Of a DNA stretch of 49,550 nucleotides, positions 38,753-49,431 are shown piece after piece (positions within the stretch are counted from its first letter, which is position 1; every line of letters begins with the position of its first letter). Source of the DNA: Mycobacterium barrassiae. GTDB lineage: Bacteria; Actinomycetota; Actinomycetes; Mycobacteriales; Mycobacteriaceae. A model generated the notes under the pieces. It made no database searches and was not told the DNA's origin. It worked only from the letters and a program-made list of their open reading frames with translations. The stretch spans positions 1 to 49,550 of the forward strand of contig NZ_JACKUK010000043.1 of assembly GCF_025822765.1 (NCBI RefSeq), read 5' to 3'. Both the position numbers and the translations under genes were made by a program.

Positions 38753-39934
38753 ATGTCTTTGATGGAGACCTACCAGCAGTCGGGACCGCTCGACGGGACT
38801 GTGCTGGACGGTCGGTATCGCGTCGACACCATGATCGCCACCGGCGGGACGAGCACCGTGTACCGCGGGCTCGACCTTCGCCTGGATCGGCCGGTGGCGC
38901 TGAAGGTCATGGAATCCCGTTATGCGGGCGACGAACAGTTCCTCACCCGGTTTCAGCGTGAGGCGCGCGCGGTGGCGCGGCTGTCCGATTCCGGTCTGGT
39001 CGCCGTCTACGACCAGGGCATCGACGGCAGGCATCCGTTCCTCGTGATGGAGCTCATCGAGGGCGGCACCTTGCGGGAGCTGTTGCGTGAACGCGGTCCG
39101 ATGCCGCCGCACGCCGCAGCGGCGGTACTGGCACCCGTGCTCAGCGCACTCGCCGTCGCGCACGCGGCCGGACTGGTGCACCGCGACATCAAGCCGGAGA
39201 ACGTGTTGATCTCCGACACCGGTGACGTGAAGATCGCCGACTTCGGACTGGTCCGCGCGATCGCCGAGGCCAAGATCACGTCCAGCAGCGTCATTCTCGG
39301 CACCGCGGCATATCTGTCGCCCGAACAGGTCAGCACCGGTGACGCCGACCCGCGCAGCGACGTGTACGCGATGGGCATCCTGACCTACGAGCTGCTCACC
39401 GGCACCACCCCGTTCACCGGTGACAGCACATTGGCGGTGGCGTACCAACGGCTGGATCACGACGTCCCCGCACCCGGCACGGTGATCGCCGGTGTGCCAA
39501 GACAATTCGACCAACTGGTGCTGCACGCGACCGATCGTGATCCGGCGGGACGGTATGCGGACGCCCGCGACATGGCCGACGATCTCGCGGTCATCGTCGA
39601 CGAACTCGGGCTGCCCCCTTTCCGTGTCCCGGCCCCGAGCAACTCGGCGCAGCACGCCGCGGCGCTCACCGCCGCGACCGCCGCCCGCAAGCCCGCACAC
39701 CAGGTTCCACCCCAGCACACGCGCGAACTCACCCGCGACGGCATCCCCCCGCAAGAACCCGAATACGAGCCGGTATCAAGGCAATTCGCCGGCGTGGATC
39801 TCGAGGAGTTCTACTGGGCGCGCCAGCGGTCGAAGCGGGCGCTGATGTTCTGGGTGATCGCCGTCATCACGCTGACGGGCCTGGTCGCCGCCGGCGCGTG
39901 GACGCTCGGCGGCAACATCAGCGCGCTTCTCTAG
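38753..39934 (+). CDS. pknL: Serine/threonine protein kinase PknL
   Basis: The product has 393 residues. Kinase domain about 20-280: glycine-rich loop ATGGTSTVYRG, VALK Lys51, HRDIKPEN Asp145, DFG Asp163, and an activation loop with several Ser/Thr (KITSSSVILGTAAYLSPEQ). A juxtamembrane linker and one span (about 368-388) end in a very short outer tail; no PASTA domains. PknL phosphorylates the neighbouring DNA-binding protein in M. tuberculosis. ATG at 38762 is an alternative start. Its stop abuts the aroG stop with no gap. Confidence 0.95.
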   Translation: MSLMETYQQSGPLDGTVLDGRYRVDTMIATGGTSTVYRGLDLRLDRPVALKVMESRYAGDEQFLTRFQREARAVARLSDSGLVAVYDQGIDGRHPFLVMELIEGGTLRELLRERGPMPPHAAAAVLAPVLSALAVAHAAGLVHRDIKPENVLISDTGDVKIADFGLVRAIAEAKITSSSVILGTAAYLSPEQVSTGDADPRSDVYAMGILTYELLTGTTPFTGDSTLAVAYQRLDHDVPAPGTVIAGVPRQFDQLVLHATDRDPAGRYADARDMADDLAVIVDELGLPPFRVPAPSNSAQHAAALTAATAARKPAHQVPPQHTRELTRDGIPPQEPEYEPVSRQFAGVDLEEFYWARQRSKRALMFWVIAVITLTGLVAAGAWTLGGNISALL

Positions 39935-41326
<1,392 letters not shown>

Positions 41327-41368
41327 TCAATGGTAACTGGGCGGCGACAGCGGATTTTACCCGCGCAT

Positions 41369-41866
41369 TTACGCCTGTGCTGGCACTTCGCCGGCGGTCA
41401 TCAACCGGAAGCGCAGCAGATTGTGGCGGGCGTCGACGAGGGCGTCGTGGGCGTCGCGCGGTCGCGGCGGCATCCGGGGCGATCCGCGTTCCTCCCAGAA
41501 CTGGCGTAGCTCGCGGGTGAACCGCGGGATCGCAGGCGGCAGGTCGGTCATCGGGCCCCACAACTGACACAGCACCACGTGGTCGTAGGCCCCGACCCAG
41601 GCCCACAGTTCGATCGGCTCGTCACCGTCGATGCCGAAGAAGTCCTCCAGGTCCGAGCGGATCTGGCGTCGCGAACGCCACAGCTGCGAGGACGGCGACG
41701 GCAGTTTGGGCAGTACGTGTTTGCGCACCCAACTGCCCGCCCGATCGGGATTGAATTCCGTTGAAATAGCGTAATATTCGCGCCCGTCCTCGGCGGCGAC
41801 GCCTATTGAGATCAGCTCGATCGTCCGACCGTTGTCGATGAACTCGGTGTCGTAGAAGTACCTCAC
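41369..41866 (-). CDS. 3'-5' exoribonuclease, DEDDh type (Rv2179c)
   Basis: The product has 165 residues. Motifs of the DEDDh family: FYDTEFIDNG (Asp6, Glu8), an Asp in WVGAYDHVVLCQL and HDALVDARHN near the end. Rv2179c was shown to be a 3' exoribonuclease. It starts 4 bp inside the stop of the upstream membrane gene (ATGA), so they are co-translated. Confidence 0.88.
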   Translation of the reverse strand: MRYFYDTEFIDNGRTIELISIGVAAEDGREYYAISTEFNPDRAGSWVRKHVLPKLPSPSSQLWRSRRQIRSDLEDFFGIDGDEPIELWAWVGAYDHVVLCQLWGPMTDLPPAIPRFTRELRQFWEERGSPRMPPRPRDAHDALVDARHNLLRFRLMTAGEVPAQA

Positions 41867-42732
41867 ACCTCGACCGCCGTTCGCCGCGGCGCCGGAGCGG
41901 CGGCATGGATCTCGCGGTCGAGTTCCTGATCGACTTCAGAATCGTCGGGGAACTGCGGTTCACCCGCGATGACGTGCTGCAGCCAGAGCTTGGCCTGCAC
42001 TATCGGTCGCCGCAATATGCGCTCTCGGATCAGCGCGCGGCGCATCTTGCGAGGCTTGTCGCCGTAGCGCCAGCGGGCCCACGGCGCGTGCGGACGGGAC
42101 AGCCGGATGGCCCCGACGAACAGCAGTGGAGTGATGAACATGCCAATCAACCCGGTCCACACCTTGCCTTTGAGAAGCACGACAACCGCAAGGAGCAGCG
42201 TCAGTACCGCCATGACGATGACGCTGGCCCTGGCCTCGATCGAGTGATCCTCCTGCCAGATGCCGATGTCGAAGAACGACAGCGGGTTGAAGCCGAGGAT
42301 CAGCAGACCGGCGACCGCGATGGCGACGAACACCGCATCTACCGAAGTTCGCCCGTCCTCGGCCCAGTAAACGTCCTGCAAATGCAGGATCAGCGCGAAC
42401 TCGTCCAGGACGAGCGCTGCCCCGATACCGAAAAAGGTTGCCGCGACCGTGAATTCGGGTACTCCCCCGTCGACACTCAATGTCACCATCGAGACCCCGG
42501 AGATCATGACCAAGATCACGCCGATCACCACGTGGTGGATGTGCAGCCCGTTGCCTGCGGAAATGTTGCGCGGCTGCCACCACTTGCGCGGCGCGTCGGA
42601 GTCGGCGTGGCTGCGGATATATCGGACGATGGTACGTGTGACAAAGAACGTCACGATGAACGCGACCAGGCAGAACAGCAGCGGCATGCGGCCATGTGGG
42701 ATGCCCAGGTTCAGATCGAAGCTCTCGCGCAC
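41863..42732 (-). CDS. Polytopic membrane protein (Rv2180c)
   Basis: The product has 289 residues. Seven or so hydrophobic segments, the motif HIHHVVIGVILVMISG and LVLDEFALILHLQDVYW, then a hydrophilic acidic C-terminus. The start is GTG at 42732, where the frame gives VRESFDLNLGIPHGRMPLL; the open frame continues far upstream but is antisense to mptC there. Function unknown; it is next to lipomannan genes. Confidence 0.8.
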   Translation of the reverse strand: MRESFDLNLGIPHGRMPLLFCLVAFIVTFFVTRTIVRYIRSHADSDAPRKWWQPRNISAGNGLHIHHVVIGVILVMISGVSMVTLSVDGGVPEFTVAATFFGIGAALVLDEFALILHLQDVYWAEDGRTSVDAVFVAIAVAGLLILGFNPLSFFDIGIWQEDHSIEARASVIVMAVLTLLLAVVVLLKGKVWTGLIGMFITPLLFVGAIRLSRPHAPWARWRYGDKPRKMRRALIRERILRRPIVQAKLWLQHVIAGEPQFPDDSEVDQELDREIHAAAPAPRRTAVEV

Positions 42733-42816
42733 GGTCGAAAACTTACGCCGACCTGCGGGTGTCACGCCCGGGATACCCGCCGACGCGCCGATGAGCACCG
42801 ATAGTCTGGTCGCGAA

Positions 42817-44109
42817 ATGAGTATTCGGCGGTCGCCCGGGGGGCCTGAACGGGCACGAACGCTCGTCTGGCGGCTGTTTCAGCTGCTCACCGCGGCGGCG
42901 TTGGGCTGGGCGGGCTGGCGGCTGCTCGGCCACGTCCCGTACCGCATCGACATCGACGTCTACCGGATGGGTGGCCAGGCCTGGCTCGACGGGCGTCCGC
43001 TGTATGCCGACGGCGTCATGTTCGCGACCCGCGGCGGGCTGGATCTGCCCTTCACGTACCCGCCGCTGGCCGCCGTTGCGTTCGCACCCTTCGCGCTGTT
43101 CTCGCTGGACGTCGCCAGCATCGCCATCACCTCGAGCACCCTGATCCTGCTGATCGTCGCCACGACCATCGTGTTGACCCGGCTGGACGTGTGGCCGGAT
43201 CCCGCAGGGGGCAGGAGCCCCGTGACAGGCGAGCCTGCCTGGCTGCGCCGCGTGTGGCTGGCCGCGGCGATCGTGGCGCCCGCAGTCATCTACCTGGAGC
43301 CGATCCGATCGAACTTCGACTTCGGGCAGATCAATGTCGTGTTGATGACGCTGGTCATCGCCGACTGCGTACCGCGTAAGACGCCCTGGCCGCGGGGAAT
43401 GCTGCTGGGCCTGGCGATCGCGCTGAAACTCACGCCGGCGGTCTTCCTGCTGTACTTCCTGCTCCGACGCGATACCCGTGCGCTGATCGTCGCCGTGGCC
43501 TCGGCGCTCGTCGCCACCCTGGCTGGGTTCGCGTTCGCGTGGCGCGATTCGATCGAGTACTGGACCGAGACGGTCCGCAACACCGACCGCATCGGCACCG
43601 CGACGCTGAACACCAACCAGAACATCGCGGGCGCGCTGGCCCGGCTCGGCCTCGGCGAGGGCATCCGGTTCGTGCTGTGGACGGTCGCCTGCTTCGCGGT
43701 GCTGGCGTTGACGGTCTGGGCCGCACGCCGGGTGTTGAAGGCCGAGCAGCCGGTGGTCGCCCTGATCTGCGTGGCGATGTTCGGCCTCGTGGTGTCGCCG
43801 GTGTCGTGGTCGCATCACTGGGTATGGGTGCTGCCCGCCGTTCTGGTGATCAGCATCGTGGCCTACCGAACGCGGCACGTGGGTCTGGCGGTCGTGTCGC
43901 TGGTGGGCATCGCGCTGATGATCTGGACGCCAATCCAGCTGATGCCCGAACACCAGGAAACCTCGGCGTCGCTGTGGCGCCAGCTGGCAGGCGGGTCCTA
44001 CGTGTGGTGGGCGATCGCCGTGATCGCCGTCGCCGGCACCGTGACACTGCGTCCAGCGGCCCGCAACGACACCGTGGTCGCCGAGACGCGCGTCCCCGCC
44101 GTCAGTTAA
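42817..44109 (+). CDS. mptC: Alpha-(1->2)-mannosyltransferase MptC (GT87/DUF2029)
   Basis: The product has 430 residues, about 10 membrane spans. The GT-C Asp pair lies in [20 protein letters not shown], and [20 protein letters not shown] and [11 protein letters not shown] are GT87 signatures. It matches Rv2181, which adds the single alpha-(1->2)-mannose branches of lipomannan and LAM with polyprenyl-phosphomannose at the outer membrane face. Its stop overlaps the stop of the convergent acyltransferase gene by 4 bp. Confidence 0.92.
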   Translation: MSIRRSPGGPERARTLVWRLFQLLTAAALGWAGWRLLGHVPYRIDIDVYRMGGQAWLDGRPLYADGVMFATRGGLDLPFTYPPLAAVAFAPFALFSLDVASIAITSSTLILLIVATTIVLTRLDVWPDPAGGRSPVTGEPAWLRRVWLAAAIVAPAVIYLEPIRSNFDFGQINVVLMTLVIADCVPRKTPWPRGMLLGLAIALKLTPAVFLLYFLLRRDTRALIVAVASALVATLAGFAFAWRDSIEYWTETVRNTDRIGTATLNTNQNIAGALARLGLGEGIRFVLWTVACFAVLALTVWAARRVLKAEQPVVALICVAMFGLVVSPVSWSHHWVWVLPAVLVISIVAYRTRHVGLAVVSLVGIALMIWTPIQLMPEHQETSASLWRQLAGGSYVWWAIAVIAVAGTVTLRPAARNDTVVAETRVPAVS

Positions 44110-44831
44110 CCGGCGGCGACTTCAGGCATCCGAGCCGACGGCTTGGCCGTCGCGTCCACCTTGCCCTCTTTGACATCGGCGGCGTACAGATCGACGTATT
44201 CCTGCCCGGACAGCCGCATCAGCTCGTACATGACCTCGTCGATCACCGCGCGTTCGATGAACCTGTTGCCAGCGAGGCCCTCGAACCGGCTGAAATCCAT
44301 GGGCTTACCGAACTTCACCGCCACGCGGCCGAATCGCAGCCCCTTCTTACCCGGCGGGTTGACGACGTTGGTTCCGATCATCGCGACCGGAATCACCGGA
44401 ACGCCTGTTTCGAGCGCGAGCCGCGCCAGACCTGTCTTGCCCTTGTAGAGCCGTCCGTCGGGTGATCGGGTGCCCTCGGGGTACATCCCGAGCAGCTTGC
44501 CCTGCCCGAGAATGCGGGCTGCGGTGTTCAACGCGTCCTGGGCCGAGTCGGCGTCGGTGCGATCGATCGGTACCTGGCCGACGGCGGTGTAGAACCACGC
44601 GAGAAAACGGCCCTTGATGCCTGTGCCCGTGAAGTACTCCGACTTCGCCAGGAACGTGATCCGTCGCTTCACCACAAGGGGAAGAAAGAAGCTGTCCATC
44701 ACCGCGAGGTGGTTACTGGCCAAGATCATCGGTCCGGACGCTGGAATGTATTCCAGCCCTTCTGTTCTCGGTCTACCTATGACGGCCAGCAGGGGACCCA
44801 TCAAGATGTACTTGAACAGCCAATACCACAT
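44106..44831 (-). CDS. 1-acylglycerol-3-phosphate acyltransferase family protein (Rv2182c)
   Basis: The product has 241 residues. The PlsC-type HX4D motif is NHLAVMD (His41, Asp46) and the second motif is [10 protein letters not shown]; a hydrophobic N-terminus ([17 protein letters not shown]) suggests membrane attachment. Related proteins acylate lysophosphatidic acid or phosphatidylinositol mannosides. The ATG at 44831 follows AGGAGGG. Confidence 0.9.
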   Translation of the reverse strand: MWYWLFKYILMGPLLAVIGRPRTEGLEYIPASGPMILASNHLAVMDSFFLPLVVKRRITFLAKSEYFTGTGIKGRFLAWFYTAVGQVPIDRTDADSAQDALNTAARILGQGKLLGMYPEGTRSPDGRLYKGKTGLARLALETGVPVIPVAMIGTNVVNPPGKKGLRFGRVAVKFGKPMDFSRFEGLAGNRFIERAVIDEVMYELMRLSGQEYVDLYAADVKEGKVDATAKPSARMPEVAAG

Positions 44832-44848
44832 GGGCCCTCCTGATGATC

Positions 44849-44879
44849 GAACACACCGCGGTGTTCTGCGACAACTGTA
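44849..44879 (-). promoter_or_regulatory. Putative promoter with 12-bp palindrome upstream of the acyltransferase
   Basis: Minus-strand TACAGT (44874-44879) fits a mycobacterial -10. The perfect palindrome ACACCGCGGTGT (44853-44864) lies where transcription would start, inside a wider GAACA-N8-TGTTC inverted repeat (44849-44866). It could be an operator; no regulator is identified. Confidence 0.3.
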
Positions 44880-44933
44880 CCCACGCACCCCGATTGCGAC
44901 CACAGCGAAGCACGGCGTGCAGAGATTATCCGG

Positions 44934-45368
44934 CTACTCCTCCACGGTGACCGGAATGTGCTGATATCGGCCCGGTCCAGGTGGCGGACCCTCCGGTGGA
45001 GGGCCGCCTCCGTTGGGTGGTGAGGATGGCGGACCGTCGGGCGGAGCCCCACCGCCGTCGGGCGGGGGCGGCGGCCCGTCGGCCGCCCCAATGTTTTCGG
45101 CGTCGTCGAGCATTGCCCTGATCAGCGCGAGCAGCGCCACGCTGTGATCAGCGACGACCGTCAGCAGCGGGTGATGCTCACCGGTCGCCAGCGCTGCCAG
45201 CGCGCACACCGGGCACCACACCTGCTGACACTTGCCTGGGCTGGCAGCATCTGACGACGCGCGCGCCGCAGCCAGCCGCACCAGCGGGTCGATCTGGTCC
45301 AAGATCGTCTGCGCCAACTGCCGCAACTCGGGACTGATGTCGGGGTGCTCGCCACTCACTTCGGCCAC
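44934..45368 (-). CDS. Conserved mycobacterial protein with Cys motif and Pro-rich tail (Rv2183c)
   Basis: The product has 144 residues. After a helical N-terminus (ELRQLAQTILDQIDPLVRLA) there is CQQVWCPVC, which could bind a metal or form disulfides, then a helical stretch and a Pro/Gly-rich tail (about 96-135). It overlaps the ATPase gene upstream by 13 bp, so the two are probably translated together. Function unknown. Confidence 0.78.
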   Translation of the reverse strand: MAEVSGEHPDISPELRQLAQTILDQIDPLVRLAAARASSDAASPGKCQQVWCPVCALAALATGEHHPLLTVVADHSVALLALIRAMLDDAENIGAADGPPPPPDGGGAPPDGPPSSPPNGGGPPPEGPPPGPGRYQHIPVTVEE

Positions 45369-46618
45369 ACCTCCGGATTTGGTCGGAACCGTACTGTCAG
45401 CTCGCTGCCTCGCAGCTGCGCATCCATCACTATGCAGCGACGCAGGACGGAAGCCAGCCGGACACGGCGCCGCATCCCACCGGCACCGATGATCAAGTCA
45501 TCGTCGACCCGCCCCAGCGAGAGGGCGGAGGAGTCGACCTGCGGCAACTCTAGCCGCAACCGGTAGACGGCTTCGAGCCCGGATCCGGATTCCCTGTCGA
45601 CGATCGGTTTCAGCGGGCCGGGAGGCGGTGCGCCATCGCGCCTGCGCGCCGCGTCGAGCAGCTCACCGAGTGCCTTGGCGCCGATCGGTTCGCCCGCGAG
45701 GTGCGGGACGAGCACCAGCTGCACATCGCCGATCATGGTGTCGAGTTCATCGAGCACAGTCTGCTGTTCCGAGATCCGCTCGGCGTACCAGTCGAACGCC
45801 GGATGGTCGGGCAGGTTCCGGTACTCGTACGAATCGTCCTGCACCAGAATCTGGTTCACGATCAACTCGTCGACGCGAACCCCCATCAGCGCGAGTGAAC
45901 CCAGTGTGCGCGCCGCCTCGGCGGCGACCACCCGCTCCGCGGTCATCACCAGATGCGCGCTCAGGACCGACCCGTCGGTGAGTAGCTCGCTCAGTCGCTC
46001 CGTGCCCGCGGCGATGCGTTCGACGAGCCCGACGACCGCGGCCGACCGCGCATCGTCGATGCCAGACAACCTGCGATGCCGTGGCCACGCCCGCTCCAGA
46101 TAGAGCGCGAACGTCGCGGGCAGCGTCAGCATCCGCAACGCGTCGGCGGTGGAGGCGCAGTCGACGACGACGTGGTCCCACTCGCCGGACACGGCGAGCT
46201 CACCCACCTCGTGCAGGCCGAGCACCTCCTGAATTCCGGGTAACGCCGAAAGTTCCTCGGGGGCAACGTTTCCCACATCGGATTCGGGAAACTTGCCGGC
46301 GAGCAGACCGGAGATGTCGCACCAATGAGTCTCCAGCAGTGCCAACGTGTCCAGCGCCAGCGCATCGAGGAATCCGCCACCGTCGTCCCGCCCACTCTCG
46401 AGGTGGGCGAACACCCGGGTGGGTGCACGCTGGCCGGTGGGGGTGATCGGTGTGCCGAGCACGTCCCCGATCGAGTGCGCCTGGTCCGTCGACACCAGCA
46501 GCACGCGCATGCCCGCGCGCGCGTCGCGTACGGCGGTGGCCGTCGCCAACGTCGACTTCCCGACGCCGCCCTTGCCGACGAAAAGACTGATCCGGGCCGT
46601 CGACGGACCCGGATTCAC
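45356..46618 (-). CDS. ArsA/Get3-like anion-transporting ATPase (Rv2184c)
   Basis: The product has 420 residues. The deviant Walker A GKGGVGKST is at 15-23, with VSTDQAHSIGDVLG as switch I and HVVVDCASTADALRML as switch II region. The C-terminal part (about 340-420) is a small beta-rich domain like those of actinobacterial ArsA-type ATPases. Such proteins target membrane or lipid-linked clients; arsenic resistance is unlikely, as no ars genes are nearby. GTG start at 46618. Confidence 0.85.
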   Translation of the reverse strand: MNPGPSTARISLFVGKGGVGKSTLATATAVRDARAGMRVLLVSTDQAHSIGDVLGTPITPTGQRAPTRVFAHLESGRDDGGGFLDALALDTLALLETHWCDISGLLAGKFPESDVGNVAPEELSALPGIQEVLGLHEVGELAVSGEWDHVVVDCASTADALRMLTLPATFALYLERAWPRHRRLSGIDDARSAAVVGLVERIAAGTERLSELLTDGSVLSAHLVMTAERVVAAEAARTLGSLALMGVRVDELIVNQILVQDDSYEYRNLPDHPAFDWYAERISEQQTVLDELDTMIGDVQLVLVPHLAGEPIGAKALGELLDAARRRDGAPPPGPLKPIVDRESGSGLEAVYRLRLELPQVDSSALSLGRVDDDLIIGAGGMRRRVRLASVLRRCIVMDAQLRGSELTVRFRPNPEVWPK

Positions 46619-46640
46619 ACCGCGCGGGGGTGGCGGAAGA

Positions 46641-47081
46641 TCACTCAGCCTCTGCTCGTTTCTTGAGGTCTTTCAACGCGGTATCGGTGAGGCGCCGTTC
46701 AGCCTTGCGCTTCAGCAGTCCGATCATCGGGATGATCAGGTCGACTGACAGTTCATAGGTGACATCGGTTCCAGAACCCTTGGGCGTCAACCGATATGCG
46801 CCATTCAACGACTTCAGCAGCGAGCTGGACACCAGCGTCCACTCCACCGATCCGCGGTCGACCTGATCCCAGTCGTATTCGAGCACCATGGTGTCCTTGA
46901 GCACGGCGGCATCCAGCACGAGGCGTGCGGTCTTCGGGTAGCCGTCCGGGCCCGCTTCGAGGACCTCACAGTCGTGATACTCGTTCACCCACTCCGGATA
47001 GGACGCGATGTCGGCGATGACATCCATGACCTTCGAAGGTTCGGCATCGATGTAGATGGTCTGCGCCGTCTTGTCCGCCAC
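46641..47081 (-). CDS. SRPBCC/polyketide-cyclase-like protein (Rv2185c, TB16.3)
   Basis: The product has 146 residues. [21 protein letters not shown] begins a START/SRPBCC fold ([15 protein letters not shown], later [19 protein letters not shown]), which forms a hydrophobic ligand pocket. It precedes the ATPase gene by 22 bp, so the two probably form one operon. Ligand unknown. Confidence 0.85.
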   Translation of the reverse strand: MADKTAQTIYIDAEPSKVMDVIADIASYPEWVNEYHDCEVLEAGPDGYPKTARLVLDAAVLKDTMVLEYDWDQVDRGSVEWTLVSSSLLKSLNGAYRLTPKGSGTDVTYELSVDLIIPMIGLLKRKAERRLTDTALKDLKKRAEAE

Positions 47082-47148
47082 TGCCTCTTTCCCGTCTGTC
47101 TGCCGATGGCAGAAAATCTACCCCCCTGCGCTGCCTTCGACCGAAGTC

Positions 47149-47538
47149 TCAGGCCAGCCGCGACACGCCGACCGGACGCGTCGCCTCCAGGCGCTGCTTG
47201 ATCTCGAACGCCATATCTTTGCCCGCGACCCGGCGCCGATGGTTCATTTTGGCGAGGTTCATCTTGGCCAGTTGCCAGGCCGCCACACCCGAGGGCTCGG
47301 CGTGCAGGAAATAGTGCAGGATCACCCCGTCGAGGACGGGTTCCAGCCAGACCTCCATCGTTCCGGTGAGCGCACCGTTCACCGTCCACCGGTGCCCGAC
47401 CTGACCGCGGTCCTCGACCACCGTCAACCGCAGATCCGGCCACCAGCGCCGCCAGCTGGCCGGGTCGGCGACTGCCATCCCGACCTCGACGGGATCGGCG
47501 GCGATGAACGTCTCGTCCGCGATCTGGATGCTGTTCAT
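47149..47538 (-). CDS. SRPBCC-like protein (Rv2186c)
   Basis: The product has 129 residues from the ATG at 47538; a GTG five codons upstream is an alternative. It has the same fold pattern as its neighbour ([40 protein letters not shown]) but low identity. Ligand unknown. It is divergent from fadD15. Confidence 0.78.
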   Translation of the reverse strand: MNSIQIADETFIAADPVEVGMAVADPASWRRWWPDLRLTVVEDRGQVGHRWTVNGALTGTMEVWLEPVLDGVILHYFLHAEPSGVAAWQLAKMNLAKMNHRRRVAGKDMAFEIKQRLEATRPVGVSRLA

Positions 47539-47628
47539 GGCCACCAGCTTCACATATGCCCCGGCCAGCGCCCAAGGTGGCCGACTAGGCTGGTGACCGG
47601 CAACGTCGCTAGTCGAGAGGCCATGATC

Positions 47629-49431
47629 GTGCGCGAGTTCAGTGTCCCCGCCTCATTCACCGTGGGTGAGCACGACAACGTCGTCAGCTCTGTGTTCAGC
47701 CATGAGCGCGACGATCCCGACCATGTGATCTTCCAGCGCCTCGTCGACGGTGTCTGGACGGACGTCACGTGCAAGGAAACCGCCGAGCAGGTCCGGGCGA
47801 CGGCACTCGGGCTGATCGCCGAGGGTGTGGCGCCCGGCGATCGCGTCGCCATCCTGTCGGCCACCCGCTACGAATGGCCGATCCTGGACTTCGCCATCCT
47901 GGCCGCGGGCGCCGTCACGGTGCCGATCTACGAGACCAGTTCCGCCGAACAGGTGAAGTTCGTGCTGGAGAACTCCGAGGCCGTGCTGATCATCGCGGAG
48001 TCCGACGCGCATGCCGACAAGGTCGAACAGTTCAAGGACCAGCTGCCCGCGCTGCGCAAGGTGCTGCGGATCGACGGGTCGGGCACACCGGCGCTGGATG
48101 CGCTCGCCGAAGCGGGTAAGTCGGTGGACGCCAAACAACTCGACGACCGGCTGGCCGGCGTGAAGTCCGCCGATCCGGCGACCCTGATCTACACATCGGG
48201 CACCACGGGCCGGCCCAAGGGCTGCCAGCTCACCCATTCCAACCTGCTCTACGAGATCCGCGGCGCCAAGGCCTGCTTCCCGACGCATCTGGCCAAGGGC
48301 GAACGGATGCTGGTGTTTCTGCCGCTCGCGCATGTGCTGGCCCGCGCGATCACCGTCGCGGCGTTCACCAGCAAGGTGACGCTCGGGTTCACCAGCGACA
48401 TCAAGAACCTGGTTCCCACCTTCGCCGTCTTCAAGCCGACGTTGGTGGTGTCGGTGCCGCGGGTGTTCGAGAAGGTGTACAACACCGCCGAGCAGAACGC
48501 CGAAAACAGCGGCAAGGGCAAGATTTTCGCGGCCGCCGCAGAGACCGCGATCGAATGGAGCAAGGCCCAGGACACCGGCGGCCCCGGGCTGCTGCTCAAG
48601 CTGAAGCACGCGGTGTTCGACAAGCTGGTCTACGGCAAGCTGCGGGCGGCGCTCGGCGGCAACTGCCACGCCGCGATCTCCGGCGGCGCCCCGCTGGGAG
48701 CACGGCTCGGCCACTTCTACCGCGGCGTCGGGCTGTCCATCTACGAGGGCTACGGACTCACCGAGACCAGCGCGGCGATCACCGTGAACCGGATCGGTGA
48801 GCTTCGCGTCGGCTCGGTGGGCAAGCTCCTGCCCGGCAACAGCATGAAGCTGGGCGAGGACGGCGAGCTAATGGTCAAGGGCGGCGTCGTGTTCAGCGGC
48901 TACTGGCGCAACGAAGCCGAGACCGACGCGGTGTTCTCCGACGGCTGGTTTCACACCGGTGATCTGGGTGCCATCGACGCTGACGGGTTCCTGACCATCA
49001 TCGGCCGCAAGAAGGAGATCATCGTGACCGCGGGCGGCAAGAACGTCGCTCCCGCGGTCCTCGAAGACCGCCTGCGCTCCCACGCGTTGATCAGCCAGGC
49101 GATGGTGGTGGGCGACGCGAAACCGTTTATCGCAGCACTGATCACGATCGACCCCGAGGCGTTCGAGGGTTGGAAGGAACGCAATCACAAGAATTCCGGG
49201 GCGTCGGTCGGCGATCTCACCACCGATCCCGACCTCGTCGCCGAGATCGATCTGGCGGTCAAGGAGGCCAACGAGGCGGTGTCCAAGGCCGAGGCGATCC
49301 GCAAGTTCCGCATCCTGTCGGTCGATTTCACCGAGGCGACGGGCGAGCTCACCCCGACCTTGAAGGTCAAGCGCAAGGTGGTGGCCGAGAAGTTCGCCGC
49401 CGACATCGAAGGGCTCTACCAGAAGGACTAG
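47629..49431 (+). CDS. fadD15: Long-chain fatty-acid--CoA ligase FadD15
   Basis: The product has 600 residues, the length I recall for M. tuberculosis FadD15. AMP-binding motif [20 protein letters not shown], then [31 protein letters not shown] and [16 protein letters not shown], and the C-terminal lysine region [11 protein letters not shown]. It activates long-chain fatty acids with ATP and CoA. The GTG at 47629 is preferred over the ATG at 47623, because GAGAGG (47615-47620) is 8 nt from it but only 2 nt from the ATG. Confidence 0.95.
   Translation: MREFSVPASFTVGEHDNVVSSVFSHERDDPDHVIFQRLVDGVWTDVTCKETAEQVRATALGLIAEGVAPGDRVAILSATRYEWPILDFAILAAGAVTVPIYETSSAEQVKFVLENSEAVLIIAESDAHADKVEQFKDQLPALRKVLRIDGSGTPALDALAEAGKSVDAKQLDDRLAGVKSADPATLIYTSGTTGRPKGCQLTHSNLLYEIRGAKACFPTHLAKGERMLVFLPLAHVLARAITVAAFTSKVTLGFTSDIKNLVPTFAVFKPTLVVSVPRVFEKVYNTAEQNAENSGKGKIFAAAAETAIEWSKAQDTGGPGLLLKLKHAVFDKLVYGKLRAALGGNCHAAISGGAPLGARLGHFYRGVGLSIYEGYGLTETSAAITVNRIGELRVGSVGKLLPGNSMKLGEDGELMVKGGVVFSGYWRNEAETDAVFSDGWFHTGDLGAIDADGFLTIIGRKKEIIVTAGGKNVAPAVLEDRLRSHALISQAMVVGDAKPFIAALITIDPEAFEGWKERNHKNSGASVGDLTTDPDLVAEIDLAVKEANEAVSKAEAIRKFRILSVDFTEATGELTPTLKVKRKVVAEKFAADIEGLYQKD

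Noticed and set aside
42733-43953. Upstream extension of the Rv2180c-like gene to nearly 700 codons
   Set aside because: The added part is antisense to mptC and low in complexity; homology and the GTG at 42732 mark the real start.
45356-46618. Arsenic-resistance ATPase
   Set aside because: There are no arsB, arsC or arsR genes nearby, and this conserved mycobacterial locus carries a Get3/ArsA-like protein of other function.
47056-47628. Upstream extension of fadD15 by about 190 codons
   Set aside because: It overlaps Rv2186c antisense; the protein start and ribosome site fit 47629.
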